Program-made: the position numbers and the translations under genes
The notes under the pieces: model-generated
What the model saw: the letters and a program-made list of their open reading frames with translations, nothing else
What the model was told of the DNA's origin: nothing
The model's database searches: none
NCBI RefSeq assembly: GCF_900167955.1
Contig: NZ_FUYK01000009.1
Coordinates: forward strand, 1-64,000
DNA length: 64,000 bases
Reading direction: 5' to 3'
Source of the DNA: Candidatus Nitrosotalea bavarica
Lineage (GTDB): Archaea > Thermoproteota > Nitrososphaeria > Nitrososphaerales > Nitrosopumilaceae
In this document: positions 35,121 to 44,771 of the stretch, piece after piece
Position numbering within the stretch: position 1 is the stretch's first letter
How the letters are laid out: the number at the start of each line of letters is the position of its first letter

Positions 35121-37043
35121 TCTAATTCCTTCTTGTACTTGTGGACAAGTTGTTGCAATTCTAAACATTCTGTGTACTGAGCTTGCCAAGTTTTCACACT
35201 TGCGTCGCTCACCGTGATTTACAATTACTCTTCTAAGTTTTGGTCTGAGTCGGTGGATATATGACATTAATTGGTTGTAATCACTATGACCACTAAATCC
35301 ATCAAGTTTTTCAGTTGAACAGTTAATATTGATTACTTCAATTTTTCCGTCTTTTCCAACAACAGAGACTTGTCTTGAGCCATCAAGAACTCTTCTTCCT
35401 AGAGTTCCATTTACTTGGTATGATACAAACAAGATCTTGTTTTTCTGAATTGGTGCAATATTTTTAAAATATTCAAGCACTGGTCCACCTTCTAACATAC
35501 CAGATGTTGCCAAGATTATAGATGGTCCTTCACGCAACGGTTCTTCTCTTGCATCAGAATGTTCAATGTTTGTAAAATATTCAGAATCAAATGGATTATC
35601 ATCTGTCTCAAGGATCTTTTGTCGAAGTTCTCGTGCAAGATATTCTGGATACGATTCATGAATTGCAGTTGCCTCTGAGATCATTCCTTCTGTAAATACA
35701 GGAGCTTCCACTAGTTGTCCTTGTTTCATGTATTGATCGATTACCATCAGTAGTTCCTGTGCACGACCTACTGCTGGAATTGGAATGAGTACCTTTCCAC
35801 CATTTCGTAATGTCTCATTTACGGATTTGATAAATGCGGCTTCTACTTCTTCTCTTGTTGACTGGATGTCTTCTTTTGCACCATAAGTACTCTCAATTAG
35901 CAAGGTTTCAACTCTTGGAAAGTTCCAAGAGGCACTCTCAAATAGCATAGATTTTCCATATTTTAGATCTCCCGTATAGACAAAGTTGTGGTTACCGTTT
36001 CCTATATGAAAGTGGCAGCTTGCAGAACCCAAAATGTGTCCTGCATTTGAGAATACTAGTTTGATATCAGGTGAGATGTCAGTTACAGTTCCATATGATA
36101 ATGGTATGGTCTGCTTCATGACCTGCTTTACATCACGCTCAGAATATAGCGGAACTCTACCTTGTGCTGCTGCAACTTTAATCGCATCAAGCTGAATTAG
36201 GTTCATCATAGGCAGGGTTGGCTCCGTACAATAGACAGGACCCTTGTAGCCATACTTGAACAAAACTGGCAGAAATCCCGTGTGGTCCAGATGAGCATGG
36301 CTGATTACTACGGCATCAAGTTCATCAAGTGTTATGTTTGGCCAGTCAAGTCTAGGATATGCATCTATTGGATTTCTTGCACCTGGATTTATTCCACAGT
36401 CAATTAGGATCTTGCTTTCATGAGTGGTAAGCAACATACAGGATCTTCCTACTTGACTAAACCCTCCCAATGTCATTAGTGATACTTCGGCATCCTCAGA
36501 GAGTTTTGGTCTGAATATTTGCTCACCTACCTGTCTGAGGTGTTTGCTTCTCTCAGTTGAGGAAATTTTTAGATTATAATTGATAGTTTGAATTGTAGAA
36601 GATTGACTTGCAGTTGCCTTTCTAATTCGTACTCTCCAGCCAGTCTTTGAGACAATTTCTGGCATGTTAAAGGCTTCAGGATTGTTAAGAAGCCATGGAC
36701 GCTTTACGTCAACTGTCATTTCACCTGTTGCAGTATCAAAGAAAGTTCCTCCAAGTTCTGCTTCTTTTGGAAGCATTTGAGTTAGGATCTGTCTTGATTC
36801 TTCCTCATTTTTTCGGATTGATTCTTCTGTTCTAACTACAATTCTTTTTTTGATGATATTTACCATGTTAGAGATTACTTCATTGTGTTCCATCAGATAT
36901 TTTGGATTCTTTGTATAGATTGCAATCCTAGGTCCTTCATAATCTATCTTGGTTACATCAGCTTCTTTTGGTATACTTTGCAGTATTGTTGCCATTATGT
37001 TTTGGGCTGGAGATAGTTCACGTTGTGCTAATTTTCTTTGCAT
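35112..37043 (-). CDS. Archaeal CPSF1 beta-CASP ribonuclease (FttA, transcription termination)
   Basis: The 643-residue protein has N-terminal KH-like domains (about 1-150), a metallo-beta-lactamase core with HAHLDH and DCGINPG, and a beta-CASP region ending in the GHSDYNQL and NHGE motifs. aCPSF1 cleaves transcripts 3' ends and terminates archaeal transcription. It lies 7 nt downstream of the proteasome beta gene and is probably co-transcribed with it. Confidence 0.94.
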   Translation of the reverse strand: MQRKLAQRELSPAQNIMATILQSIPKEADVTKIDYEGPRIAIYTKNPKYLMEHNEVISNMVNIIKKRIVVRTEESIRKNEEESRQILTQMLPKEAELGGTFFDTATGEMTVDVKRPWLLNNPEAFNMPEIVSKTGWRVRIRKATASQSSTIQTINYNLKISSTERSKHLRQVGEQIFRPKLSEDAEVSLMTLGGFSQVGRSCMLLTTHESKILIDCGINPGARNPIDAYPRLDWPNITLDELDAVVISHAHLDHTGFLPVLFKYGYKGPVYCTEPTLPMMNLIQLDAIKVAAAQGRVPLYSERDVKQVMKQTIPLSYGTVTDISPDIKLVFSNAGHILGSASCHFHIGNGNHNFVYTGDLKYGKSMLFESASWNFPRVETLLIESTYGAKEDIQSTREEVEAAFIKSVNETLRNGGKVLIPIPAVGRAQELLMVIDQYMKQGQLVEAPVFTEGMISEATAIHESYPEYLARELRQKILETDDNPFDSEYFTNIEHSDAREEPLREGPSIILATSGMLEGGPVLEYFKNIAPIQKNKILFVSYQVNGTLGRRVLDGSRQVSVVGKDGKIEVININCSTEKLDGFSGHSDYNQLMSYIHRLRPKLRRVIVNHGERRKCENLASSVHRMFRIATTCPQVQEGIRLL

Positions 37044-37050
37044 TAAATCA

Positions 37051-37683
37051 CTAAAGCGTAATTATGGCCTTTTTCTGGTCTTTTGTTAAGAGTCGGTATC
37101 CTTGCTTGTCGATTACTGCGACATTAATTCCGTCACCGGTTCCAATGTTTCTTGTGATTGCAGCTTTTACTGCTCTTAGGGCAATTATTTTTCCCTCCTC
37201 TACTGTTAGGCCATCACGATACTCATTTTCCAAGAGACCATATGCTACTGGAGAACCACTTCCAGTTGTTACGAATGTTTTTTTATCAAGTGATCCAAAC
37301 ATATCAATGTTGTAAAGTGCTGGACCCTGTTTGTCGTATCCTCCAACGAGGATATCAGCAATAAATGGATAGTATCTATTTTGGAAGAAGATCAATGATG
37401 CAAGTCTTGCAATTGATTTGATTGGTAGAACTTCTTGTTTTTCTATTCTATGAATGTTTGAGTGATACCGCAACATATCTGTAACATTTTGTGCATCTGC
37501 AACACCACCTGCAATCGTCATTCCTGCATGATTATCGATCTTTTGGATCTTCATAGTATTGTTATTTGCTATAAAATATCCTGCGCTTGCTCTCATATCT
37601 GCGCATAAAACTACTCCGTCGGTACAGTGTATTCCAACTGTAGTTGTTCCGTGGTATGTGTGTTGTTCGATATAGTCTGACAA
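37051..37683 (-). CDS. psmB: Proteasome beta subunit
   Basis: The 210-residue Ntn hydrolase has a propeptide of 12 residues before the catalytic Thr13 (HG-TTTVGIHC). It contains ADMRAS with the base-acting residues and GSGSPVAYGLLE. It forms the inner rings of the 20S core. Its size matches archaeal beta subunits. The alpha subunit is not in the window. Confidence 0.94.
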   Translation of the reverse strand: MSDYIEQHTYHGTTTVGIHCTDGVVLCADMRASAGYFIANNNTMKIQKIDNHAGMTIAGGVADAQNVTDMLRYHSNIHRIEKQEVLPIKSIARLASLIFFQNRYYPFIADILVGGYDKQGPALYNIDMFGSLDKKTFVTTGSGSPVAYGLLENEYRDGLTVEEGKIIALRAVKAAITRNIGTGDGINVAVIDKQGYRLLTKDQKKAIITL

Positions 37684-37788
37684 ATAACTTACTCCTAACT
37701 TGAGATACTGTCAGTTTAGAATTCTCCCGCTTAAATAACTTTGGATCATCTAGGATATCGATAAATAACCAAGTTTCAAGTGAAAACC

Positions 37789-38829
37789 ATGGCTTCTCAT
37801 ATAATGGAGCTACCAAGAAAGATACTCATAGGTGAGAACAACATTTCAGATGTAGGGAATTTTCTCGTAGGCCTATCAGATCCAAAGAAGGTTTCTCTAG
37901 TTTCAGGCGACCGAGTAAGAAAAATTACAGACAAGAAGATTTCAACTTCACTTTCAGATTCAAAAATCAAGTTCGTGTGGCATCGTAGTACAAGTAATGA
38001 TGTAGAATCTGCAAATAAAACACTTTTTGATATAAAGAAAGACAAAAGCGACTTGATTATTGGAATTGGTGGAGGCAGGTCTGTTGACATTGCAAAAATG
38101 ATTGCGTTTACACTAAAGAAACCATTTGTGAGCATTCCAACCTCTGCTTCACATGATGGTATTGCAAGTCCTTTTGTTTCCTTGCGTGGGGACAAGCCAT
38201 ATTCTATTATTGCAACAGCACCACTTGGAGTCTTTGTAGATATTGCAATTCTAAAGAAAGCTCCAAGAAGACTTTTAGCTAGCGGTTGTGGTGATCTTAT
38301 GGCTAAAGTTACTGCAGTACGAGATTGGGAACTTGCAAGAGATGAAGTGGGAGAATATTTTGGAACTTATGCAGCAAATTTAGCATCCATGAGTGCAAAG
38401 ATAGTTATAGATAATTCAAAAAATTTCAAGAAAAATCCAGATGTTAGAATGATTGTTGAAGCTTTGATAAGTTCGGGTGTGGCTGCATGTATTGCAGGAA
38501 GTAGTAGGCCATGCTCTGGAGCAGAACATTTGTTTTCTCATGCAGTTGATCATTTAAAACCAGGAATTGGTCTACATGGAGAAAAGTGTGGTATTGGTGC
38601 AATATTGATTGCAAAGATTCAGGGACAAGATTGGAAAAAAATAATTCAAATGCTAAAAAATGTCGGAGCACCAACTAAAGCAAAAGAGATTGGACTTGAG
38701 CCAGAGATTCTTGCAAAAGCATTGACAATTGCTCAATCATTAAGACCTGAAAGATATACAATTCTAAGTAAGGTAAAGATGAATGAAGAAAAAGCTATAG
38801 AGATTGCAAAAAGTACTGGTGTACTATAG
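37789..38829 (+). CDS. egsA: Glycerol-1-phosphate dehydrogenase
   Basis: This NAD(P)-dependent enzyme makes sn-glycerol-1-phosphate, the backbone of archaeal lipids. It shows GIGGGRSVDIAKM (nucleotide loop), SIPTSASHDGIASPF, and metal-site HSGA-like SRPCSGAEHLFSHAVD and LHGEKCGIG. I chose ATG 37789, as a TAAATAA element lies about 25 bp upstream; GTG 37780 and ATG 37804 are alternatives. The length of about 346 residues is normal. Confidence 0.93.
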   Translation: MASHIMELPRKILIGENNISDVGNFLVGLSDPKKVSLVSGDRVRKITDKKISTSLSDSKIKFVWHRSTSNDVESANKTLFDIKKDKSDLIIGIGGGRSVDIAKMIAFTLKKPFVSIPTSASHDGIASPFVSLRGDKPYSIIATAPLGVFVDIAILKKAPRRLLASGCGDLMAKVTAVRDWELARDEVGEYFGTYAANLASMSAKIVIDNSKNFKKNPDVRMIVEALISSGVAACIAGSSRPCSGAEHLFSHAVDHLKPGIGLHGEKCGIGAILIAKIQGQDWKKIIQMLKNVGAPTKAKEIGLEPEILAKALTIAQSLRPERYTILSKVKMNEEKAIEIAKSTGVL

Positions 38830-38831
38830 TT

Positions 38832-39563
38832 CTAAGCTGCTTTCGGCTCAGCTGGCTTTACTTCTGCTGGTTTTTCTTGTTTTGGCTTGTTGTACGTATC
38901 AATAAAGTTAACTTTCTCTAGTTTTATTACAAATTTGAAAATTTCATTTGCGATTGCTCGTTTGACAATCTGGAGACCTTCCATCATCATTGCTTCTTCA
39001 GGGATATTTACATCAAGTTCTGTTCCTTTAATCTCAAACTTGATCTTTGATTCTTCAATTGGGAATCTTCTTTTGAGTAATCCCAAGACCTTGTCTTGGT
39101 CTGTATCTAGTGACTTGATAACATTAAGATCATAAACGATTGTTTTTCCTGCAAATCTGTGATTAAAATCTACTTGTACTCTTCCTGAACCGATAAATCT
39201 TACAATTCCAGTTCTTTCATCAAGTTCTATGGTGTCTCCTACTGTAACCTTTTCCGCATCTTCTCCAAGTTTTCTAAGTGGAACCATACGAACTTTTGCT
39301 GGATCTCTTGTTCCAAATCCTTTCTCTGGTGGAACTTCGATTGAAAGTTTGTCGCCTACTTTGGTATTAGCAAGTGCATCATCAAGACCTTTTAGAACCC
39401 ACGACTCTCCTACTGAAATTAGTCTTGGTTGATATTTGACATTTGCATCATAAGTTGAATTTGATTTAGCATCATCTTCTCGTGTTGTCTCAAAGATCTC
39501 GTTTGAATCTTTAACCTTTGCAGTATAATCGACCAGAACTAAGGTGCCTTTTTGGAAAGTCAA
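38832..39563 (-). CDS. FKBP-type peptidyl-prolyl isomerase (SlyD-like, long archaeal form)
   Basis: The 243-residue protein has an FKBP domain with an IF insert (residues 1-150; LVDYTAKVKDSNEIFETT, VGDKLSIEVPPEKGFG, VDFNHRFAGKTIVYDL). An additional C-terminal domain (about 155-220) and a Pro/Glu/Lys/Ala-rich tail follow. It is a folding helper. The C-terminal extension is typical of the long archaeal class. Confidence 0.9.
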   Translation of the reverse strand: MTFQKGTLVLVDYTAKVKDSNEIFETTREDDAKSNSTYDANVKYQPRLISVGESWVLKGLDDALANTKVGDKLSIEVPPEKGFGTRDPAKVRMVPLRKLGEDAEKVTVGDTIELDERTGIVRFIGSGRVQVDFNHRFAGKTIVYDLNVIKSLDTDQDKVLGLLKRRFPIEESKIKFEIKGTELDVNIPEEAMMMEGLQIVKRAIANEIFKFVIKLEKVNFIDTYNKPKQEKPAEVKPAEPKAA

Positions 39564-39606
39564 CGTGATCGATTCTTTAACTTCCTTATATTAAGTTAAC
39601 ACGAAA

Positions 39607-40749
39607 TTATAATGACTTTAGTTTATCTTCAGCAACTTTGAGTGCTTCTGGATTTGTCTTGTGTCCCATCATGTCAAGTGTGGATGCTATTGAAGAGATT
39701 GTTCTCATGACATGGTATTTGTGGACTTCGCCCATGCATCCAACTCTGAATACTTTGCCTTTCAATTCGCCAAATCCACCAGCAACAAGAACTCTGAATT
39801 TTTCAGAGAGTGTTCCTCTGAATGTTTTGTCATCAAGACCTTGGAGATAGTTTAATGCAATTACAACTGTAGAACGTGCATCTTCTTTAGCAAATGGAGA
39901 CAATCCCATTGCACTTAGTCCACTGTAAAGAGCATCAGAGCAAACTCTGTGTCTTCTAATTCTGTTTTCAATTCCTTCTTCTAGGATAATGTCAAGTGCT
40001 TCTCTGTATGCATACAGTAATGGAATAGCTGGAGTGAACGGTGTTTCTTTTGAATCATCATAATACTTGAAGTATCTTGCCATGTTAAAGTAGAATGTAG
40101 GTGGCGGATTTGCAATCATGTGTTTCTTTGCTTTTTGGCTAACAGCAATTGGTGAAATTCCTGGAGGAGCAGCAAGTGCTTTTTGTGCACCTGTTACACA
40201 AACATCTACTCCCCATTTGTCCATATGGAATTCTTCTCCGCCAAGTATTGAGACTCCATCTACTACATAGAAAGAATCATTTCTTGCAGTAAGATCTTTT
40301 ACTTTATCAAGATACTTTACCATTGTACCAGTAGAAGTTTCATTCCAAACAACATAGAATGCTTTTACATCCTTATTGTTGTCAAATGCTTCTTTTACTT
40401 GGTCAAAACTTGCATTTTGTCCAAATGGAGTTGTAAGACGAATAACATTTGCACCGGACCATTCCAACATTGTTGAAAGTCTGCTACTAAATTCACCGTT
40501 AACTGGAATTATCACCTTATCACCTTTCTTTATCATGTTTACAACGGATGCTTCCACTGCTCCAGTACCAGATGCACTAAGAGCTACTACATCACTTGTT
40601 GTATCAAAGATTTTCTGACTTTTTTCAATTGTATCTACATATAATTTTACAAAATCTTTACTTCTGTGATTTATCATGTGAGTAAACATTGCGCGTGTTA
40701 CTCTTTCTGGAACATTTGTTGGTCCAGGTAGCATTACTAAATATTCCAA
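39607..40749 (-). CDS. Class V aminotransferase, serine/alanine-glyoxylate type
   Basis: The 380-residue PLP enzyme opens with MLPGPTNVPERV and has the PLP lysine in VTGAQKALAAPPG. It resembles serine-pyruvate/alanine-glyoxylate aminotransferases. Substrates such as serine, alanine or glyoxylate are inferred from the family. It stands alone, upstream of and next to nadM on the same strand. Confidence 0.87.
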   Translation of the reverse strand: MEYLVMLPGPTNVPERVTRAMFTHMINHRSKDFVKLYVDTIEKSQKIFDTTSDVVALSASGTGAVEASVVNMIKKGDKVIIPVNGEFSSRLSTMLEWSGANVIRLTTPFGQNASFDQVKEAFDNNKDVKAFYVVWNETSTGTMVKYLDKVKDLTARNDSFYVVDGVSILGGEEFHMDKWGVDVCVTGAQKALAAPPGISPIAVSQKAKKHMIANPPPTFYFNMARYFKYYDDSKETPFTPAIPLLYAYREALDIILEEGIENRIRRHRVCSDALYSGLSAMGLSPFAKEDARSTVVIALNYLQGLDDKTFRGTLSEKFRVLVAGGFGELKGKVFRVGCMGEVHKYHVMRTISSIASTLDMMGHKTNPEALKVAEDKLKSL

Positions 40750-40791
40750 ATAAATTCTCCAACTTTTGAGAAAGTTAACCGCTATTTATAA

Positions 40792-41289
40792 TTAAAGAAT
40801 CTTGGAAAGCCTACTTTTTGCGTCTATTTTTAAGAGTACTTTTTTAGTTCCTTCAGGAACAAGGTCTAACCAGTCTTTGTCACTGACGATCATTTCCCGA
40901 ATATTTGTTCCTGAAATCATATCTCTCTTCAATAGAGGAACCTCTATGATATTTTTTCCTCTTTTTTTGTATAATGTAATAGTAAAGTCATCATTCGAAA
41001 AGACTACATCATATTCTGGTACAATAGAATCAACATGATAAGTCCATTTTTCGTGATCGCCAGTATCAGGTACAAAAAAAATCTTGACACGTTCTAGTAT
41101 TTTAGAATCAAGAGAAGAAAGAATCATTTCCTTTCGCTCATCAGCTGTAAATGGATTTCTTTTTTCATAGCTCTTGTTTGAGCTCCCAATTCCAATCCAC
41201 AGATTTTCAACCTTTGATAATCCAAAATTTATAGCTTCGAGATGTCCTTTATGAAATGGTTGGAATCTACCAATTAGAAGTCCATTCAT
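40792..41289 (-). CDS. nadM: Nicotinamide-nucleotide adenylyltransferase (archaeal NadM)
   Basis: The 165-residue nucleotidyltransferase has GRFQPFHKGH (HxGH-type) at residues 7-16 and ISGTNIREMI. The size and the SSNKSYEKRNPFTADERKEMI segment match archaeal NadM, which makes NAD from NMN and ATP. CoA adenylyltransferase is less likely because archaeal CoaD lacks this GRFQPFH form. Confidence 0.9.
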   Translation of the reverse strand: MNGLLIGRFQPFHKGHLEAINFGLSKVENLWIGIGSSNKSYEKRNPFTADERKEMILSSLDSKILERVKIFFVPDTGDHEKWTYHVDSIVPEYDVVFSNDDFTITLYKKRGKNIIEVPLLKRDMISGTNIREMIVSDKDWLDLVPEGTKKVLLKIDAKSRLSKIL

Positions 41290-41358
41290 TGTCGAGATCT
41301 TGTTTCACTTGTTTAAAAAACCATCATTAATTAGATTCTAAAATTAAATAATTTAGTC

Positions 41359-42381
41359 ATGGAACCAATAAAAATAGACGGTGAACAAGGTGAGGGTGGG
41401 GGACAGATAATTCGAAGTGCAGTTACCTTGTCTGCTATAACAGGCAAACCAGTTGATATAGAAAACATTCGAAAGAACCGAAAAATTCCAGGTCTAAGAC
41501 CGCAGCATTTGTTAGGAGTAAAAATTTTAGCAAAGATTTGTCAAGCTAGAGTAGAAGGTCTTTATGTAAATTCTACTTCTCTAAAATTTTTTCCTTCCCA
41601 AGGTTTGAACTTGGATCTTCAAGAAGATATTGGAACTGCAGGAAGTATTCCATTAATTTTACAAGTATTGATTCCCGCGGTTTCACTTATGAAAAATAGT
41701 TTAAAATTATCAATCATTGGTGGCACAGATGTTCCTTGGAGTCCTACATTTGATTATACAAAATATGTTTTGACTGAAGCATTATCTAGAATTGGAATCA
41801 ATTTTACTTCTGAGATCAAAAGAAGAGGATATTATCCAAAAGGAGGAGGACTTGTTGAGACTCAAATACAACCTTGTAATTGTCTAAATCCCATATCACT
41901 TGTTGAAAGAAAAACAATTTCTGCAAAGATCTTTTGCTCTTATTCTCACATTCCAAAAGAAATAGCAGAAAAAGAGATACAAAATGCGAAAATTATTCTT
42001 GGTAAAAATGGATTTAATTGTGAGATTTCAATAAAAGAAGAAAATGCGCTAGATAAAGGATGTTCAATTCTAATATTTTCACATGATAAAAGCTCAGTTA
42101 TTGGCTCTGATGGCATATATCAAAAGAGTTTAAGCGGTCTTGGCGAATCAGTAGCAAAAAAATTCATTGAATCAAATCTTGGTGTTGATCTTTATCTTTC
42201 TGATATGTTAGTAGTTCCACTTTCACTCATTAAAGAGACTTCAGTATATCGGGTAAAACAAATTACAAAACATTTAGAGACAAATCTTTTTGTTGCATCA
42301 AAAATAACTGGTTGTAAGTATGGAATAGGTAAACTAGATGATGGTTTTGAAGTAAGAATATCTGGAGTCTCAGACACCTGA
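41359..42381 (+). CDS. rtcA: RNA 3'-terminal phosphate cyclase
   Basis: The 340-residue enzyme converts RNA 3'-phosphate ends to 2',3'-cyclic phosphates. It opens with IDGEQGEGGGQIIRSAVTLS, has the RPQHL segment, and keeps the putative nucleotidyl histidine H305 in TKHLETNL. RtcB ligase is not in the window. It overlaps the convergent CopD-like gene by 12 nt. Confidence 0.92.
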   Translation: MEPIKIDGEQGEGGGQIIRSAVTLSAITGKPVDIENIRKNRKIPGLRPQHLLGVKILAKICQARVEGLYVNSTSLKFFPSQGLNLDLQEDIGTAGSIPLILQVLIPAVSLMKNSLKLSIIGGTDVPWSPTFDYTKYVLTEALSRIGINFTSEIKRRGYYPKGGGLVETQIQPCNCLNPISLVERKTISAKIFCSYSHIPKEIAEKEIQNAKIILGKNGFNCEISIKEENALDKGCSILIFSHDKSSVIGSDGIYQKSLSGLGESVAKKFIESNLGVDLYLSDMLVVPLSLIKETSVYRVKQITKHLETNLFVASKITGCKYGIGKLDDGFEVRISGVSDT

Positions 42382-42864
42382 ATGAAGTAATGCAGCCATT
42401 AGGAGTATAGCTAAGGAGAGTATTACTGTTAGTCTACCTAACATAATAATTTTTGAACGTAGTTTTTGTAAAAATTCTCCAGAAAGTTGTTTTGATTCTA
42501 TTTTTCTTTCTATCTCAGATCTGATTAATCTTACATGTATAGCAAATGTAATTATCAAAATAATTACAAGTATTATTTTGACGAGAAGAACTATTCCATA
42601 GTTTGTAGAAAGTATCAATGACGGTTTTACAATAAAACCAGTAGAGTTGTAAATTCCAGTTAGAATCAATACAATAAGAGATGGGACTCCAATTTTGTTG
42701 AATTTCCGTCCTACGCGTATCATTATTGATAATCTTCCCTCTATAGAATCTGAGATTGTCTTAAGAAGAGGAGCAAGAACTATTCCAATAAATATTGAAC
42801 CACCGACCCAAATTGATGCTGCAATTAGATGTCCCCACATTATGAGCGCGTCAACAAGTGTCAT
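42370..42864 (-). CDS. CopD-like four-helix membrane protein
   Basis: The 164-residue protein has four hydrophobic helices and the opening LIMWGHLIAASIWVGGSIFIG, typical of CopD/PcoD-type and related haem or copper membrane proteins. Helix histidines such as H12 could bind metal. It may move copper, which is important in ammonia oxidisers, but the neighbours do not confirm this. Confidence 0.65.
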   Translation of the reverse strand: MTLVDALIMWGHLIAASIWVGGSIFIGIVLAPLLKTISDSIEGRLSIMIRVGRKFNKIGVPSLIVLILTGIYNSTGFIVKPSLILSTNYGIVLLVKIILVIILIITFAIHVRLIRSEIERKIESKQLSGEFLQKLRSKIIMLGRLTVILSLAILLMAALLHSGV

Positions 42865-42955
42865 GACTTTATTTGCAGAGACAACGAATAATATCTATTA
42901 TCATCTGAACTTCTGAGAAGGTTTTTTAATTGAACAAACCTCGTAGATTCTAGAT

Positions 42956-43453
42956 TTGCTAAGCAAAGGAAGAATAGTCATTTTGGCGTGTTTTGCCGGT
43001 CTTGGTGCTATGATGTTATTTTTCTATCTTTATGCAAATTCTTTTCAAAGTGATCTTGAAAAGGTAACGATTCAAGTTGATAGTGTAAATGTTCTTGATG
43101 AGAATAAATTAAATAAACGTGCACAGCTTGATGTAAGATTTAATCTTCAAAATCCCAGTTCCCTTACATTGACTGTTTCAGACATTAATTATGAATTGTT
43201 TACAAATGGAAAGAGTCTTGGGGATGGACATTTATCGACAGAAGATGTTCCAGAAGCTGGTAGACCTATACTTTTTGCAAATAACAATGCAACTTTACCT
43301 GATACATTTGATCTTGTATATAGCGACAATATTGCCAATGAATATTCTGCCATAACTAATCATCAACCAGTAAAATATGAAATAAAAGGCCAAGTAACTA
43401 TACAATCATTTTTGACAGAAATTACCAAAGATTTTGATGTAAGCGTTGGTTAG
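42956..43453 (+). CDS. Membrane-anchored LEA14-like beta-sandwich protein (paralogue 2)
   Basis: The 165-residue protein has an N-terminal anchor (residues 6-26) and a LEA_2-type domain with the pattern RFNLQNPSSLTLTVSDINYELFTNG and GDGHLS. It starts at TTG 42956. It shares layout with the genes at 16666 and 48905. Its function is unknown. Confidence 0.68.
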   Translation: MLSKGRIVILACFAGLGAMMLFFYLYANSFQSDLEKVTIQVDSVNVLDENKLNKRAQLDVRFNLQNPSSLTLTVSDINYELFTNGKSLGDGHLSTEDVPEAGRPILFANNNATLPDTFDLVYSDNIANEYSAITNHQPVKYEIKGQVTIQSFLTEITKDFDVSVG

Positions 43454-43848
43454 CCTAATCCCCAACTAATTTTGGTCTTTGGTGTAATTTTTACAAAAGG
43501 TGCTTCATTTTCTTTCCAAGGATCTTCTCTAACCCACGCAAATTTTTTATAAAATATTTCATAGAGTTTTTTGAATTGTAGGCCTTTCTCGATAAAAGTG
43601 GTAGAACCCTGAACAACAACAGCTTTGTGTTTTCCTGGTAAGTAAAGATCTACAGAAATTGCAACTTTATCATTCTTTTTGAGATTTGCATACTTTTTGG
43701 TATCATAGTCTGTTGCAAAGTAAAAGAAACCATCTTCAAAATAATATGATACTGGAGCAATATGTGGCACATCTTTTGCGCATGTAGCTATTCTACACCC
43801 TTCATTTTCCTTGAGAAATTTTGATTCTTTTATGGTAAATTTTAACAC
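43450..43848 (-). CDS. Pyridoxamine 5'-phosphate oxidase-like FMN-binding protein
   Basis: The 132-residue split-barrel protein has GCRIATCAKDVPHIAPVSYYFEDGFFYFATDYDTKKYANLKKND, read as the usual flavin-binding strands, and a C-terminal VKITPKTKISWG. It might bind FMN, F420 or haem; the family is diverse. It overlaps the LEA-like gene stop by 4 nt. Confidence 0.75.
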   Translation of the reverse strand: MLKFTIKESKFLKENEGCRIATCAKDVPHIAPVSYYFEDGFFYFATDYDTKKYANLKKNDKVAISVDLYLPGKHKAVVVQGSTTFIEKGLQFKKLYEIFYKKFAWVREDPWKENEAPFVKITPKTKISWGLG

Positions 43849-43881
43849 ATATTGTAACTATTTACATGAAATAAAAAGAAA

Positions 43882-43955
43882 TGGGCCGAGAGAGATTTGA
43901 ACTCTCGACCACCCCCGTGTCAGGGGGGTATCCTACCAGGCTAGACCATCGGCCC
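43882..43955 (-). tRNA. tRNA-Val (anticodon GAC)
   Basis: A 74-nt cloverleaf reads on the minus strand. It has a 7-bp acceptor stem GGGCCGA/TCGGCCC, discriminator A, and a 5-bp anticodon stem CCCCC/GGGGG around loop CTGACAC. The T-arm has GAGAG/CTCTC with TTCAAAT. No intron and no encoded CCA were seen. Confidence 0.95.
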
Positions 43956-44035
43956 AATAGAATTCGACCTTACTCTAGACGTTATTAACGTTTAAGAAAA
44001 CAAGAATAATATGCAATGTATCAAGTGACTATTGT

Positions 44036-44746
44036 ATGATTGGTGATTTTTCACCAGAGGAAAAAGATGGCTTTTACAAAGCAGTCTTTTCTAGACGTGA
44101 TGTTAGGTCTCACTTTACTTCAGAATCAATCGATGAAGGAATACTTACACGAATACTAAATGCTGCACATCATGCACCATCTGTTGGATTCTCTCAGCCT
44201 TGGAATTTTATCCTCATTAAAAATGAGGAAACAAGAAAACAAGTAAGAGATTCATTTGATAAAGAACGAATCCGTGCTTCGACTCTTATTGAGGATCCAA
44301 AAAGGTCAAAGTATTTGTCACTTAGACTCCAAGGAATTTTAGATTGTGCAGTAAATGTATGCATAACGTATGATCCCACAAAGTTTGGTCCCTTTGTTAT
44401 AGGAAGATCAAGTATTCCAGAAACAGGCATCTATAGTGTTTGTTGTGCTATACAAAATCTCTGGCTTGCAGCAAGAGCAGAAGGGATTGGTGTTGGCTGG
44501 GTCAGTATACTTTCAAATGATGATCTTAAGAGAATTCTTGAAATTCCAGATCATGTAGTTCCTGTTGCTTATCTGTGTCTTGGTCATGTATCAAATTTTG
44601 CAGAAAAGCCGGATCTAGAGAGTGCAGGATGGTTACCTCGTCTTGGTTTGAAGGATGTTATCTTTTATGAAAAATGGAACCATGAAAATGATCCTAACTG
44701 GCAACAAATTCACGAGATGATTGTTTCAAACCTTGATTACGCTTAA
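44036..44746 (+). CDS. bluB: BluB-like nitroreductase (5,6-dimethylbenzimidazole synthase)
   Basis: The 236-residue flavoprotein begins FYKAVFSRRDVRSHFT and carries GFSQPWNFI, RASTLIEDP and EGIGVGWVSIL, close to BluB, which splits reduced FMN to make the lower ligand of cobalamin. A cobJ gene is also in this window, and cobalamin synthesis is known in Thaumarchaeota. ATG 44036 has an ATAATATG element about 26 bp upstream. Confidence 0.82.
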   Translation: MIGDFSPEEKDGFYKAVFSRRDVRSHFTSESIDEGILTRILNAAHHAPSVGFSQPWNFILIKNEETRKQVRDSFDKERIRASTLIEDPKRSKYLSLRLQGILDCAVNVCITYDPTKFGPFVIGRSSIPETGIYSVCCAIQNLWLAARAEGIGVGWVSILSNDDLKRILEIPDHVVPVAYLCLGHVSNFAEKPDLESAGWLPRLGLKDVIFYEKWNHENDPNWQQIHEMIVSNLDYA

Positions 44747-44771
44747 ATGCTTACTAGATCTGATTTTTTCT

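Noticed and set aside
40792-41289. Reading the nucleotidyltransferase as CoA adenylyltransferase (CoaD) to complete the CoA pathway
   Set aside because: GRFQPFHKGH and the overall length match archaeal NadM.
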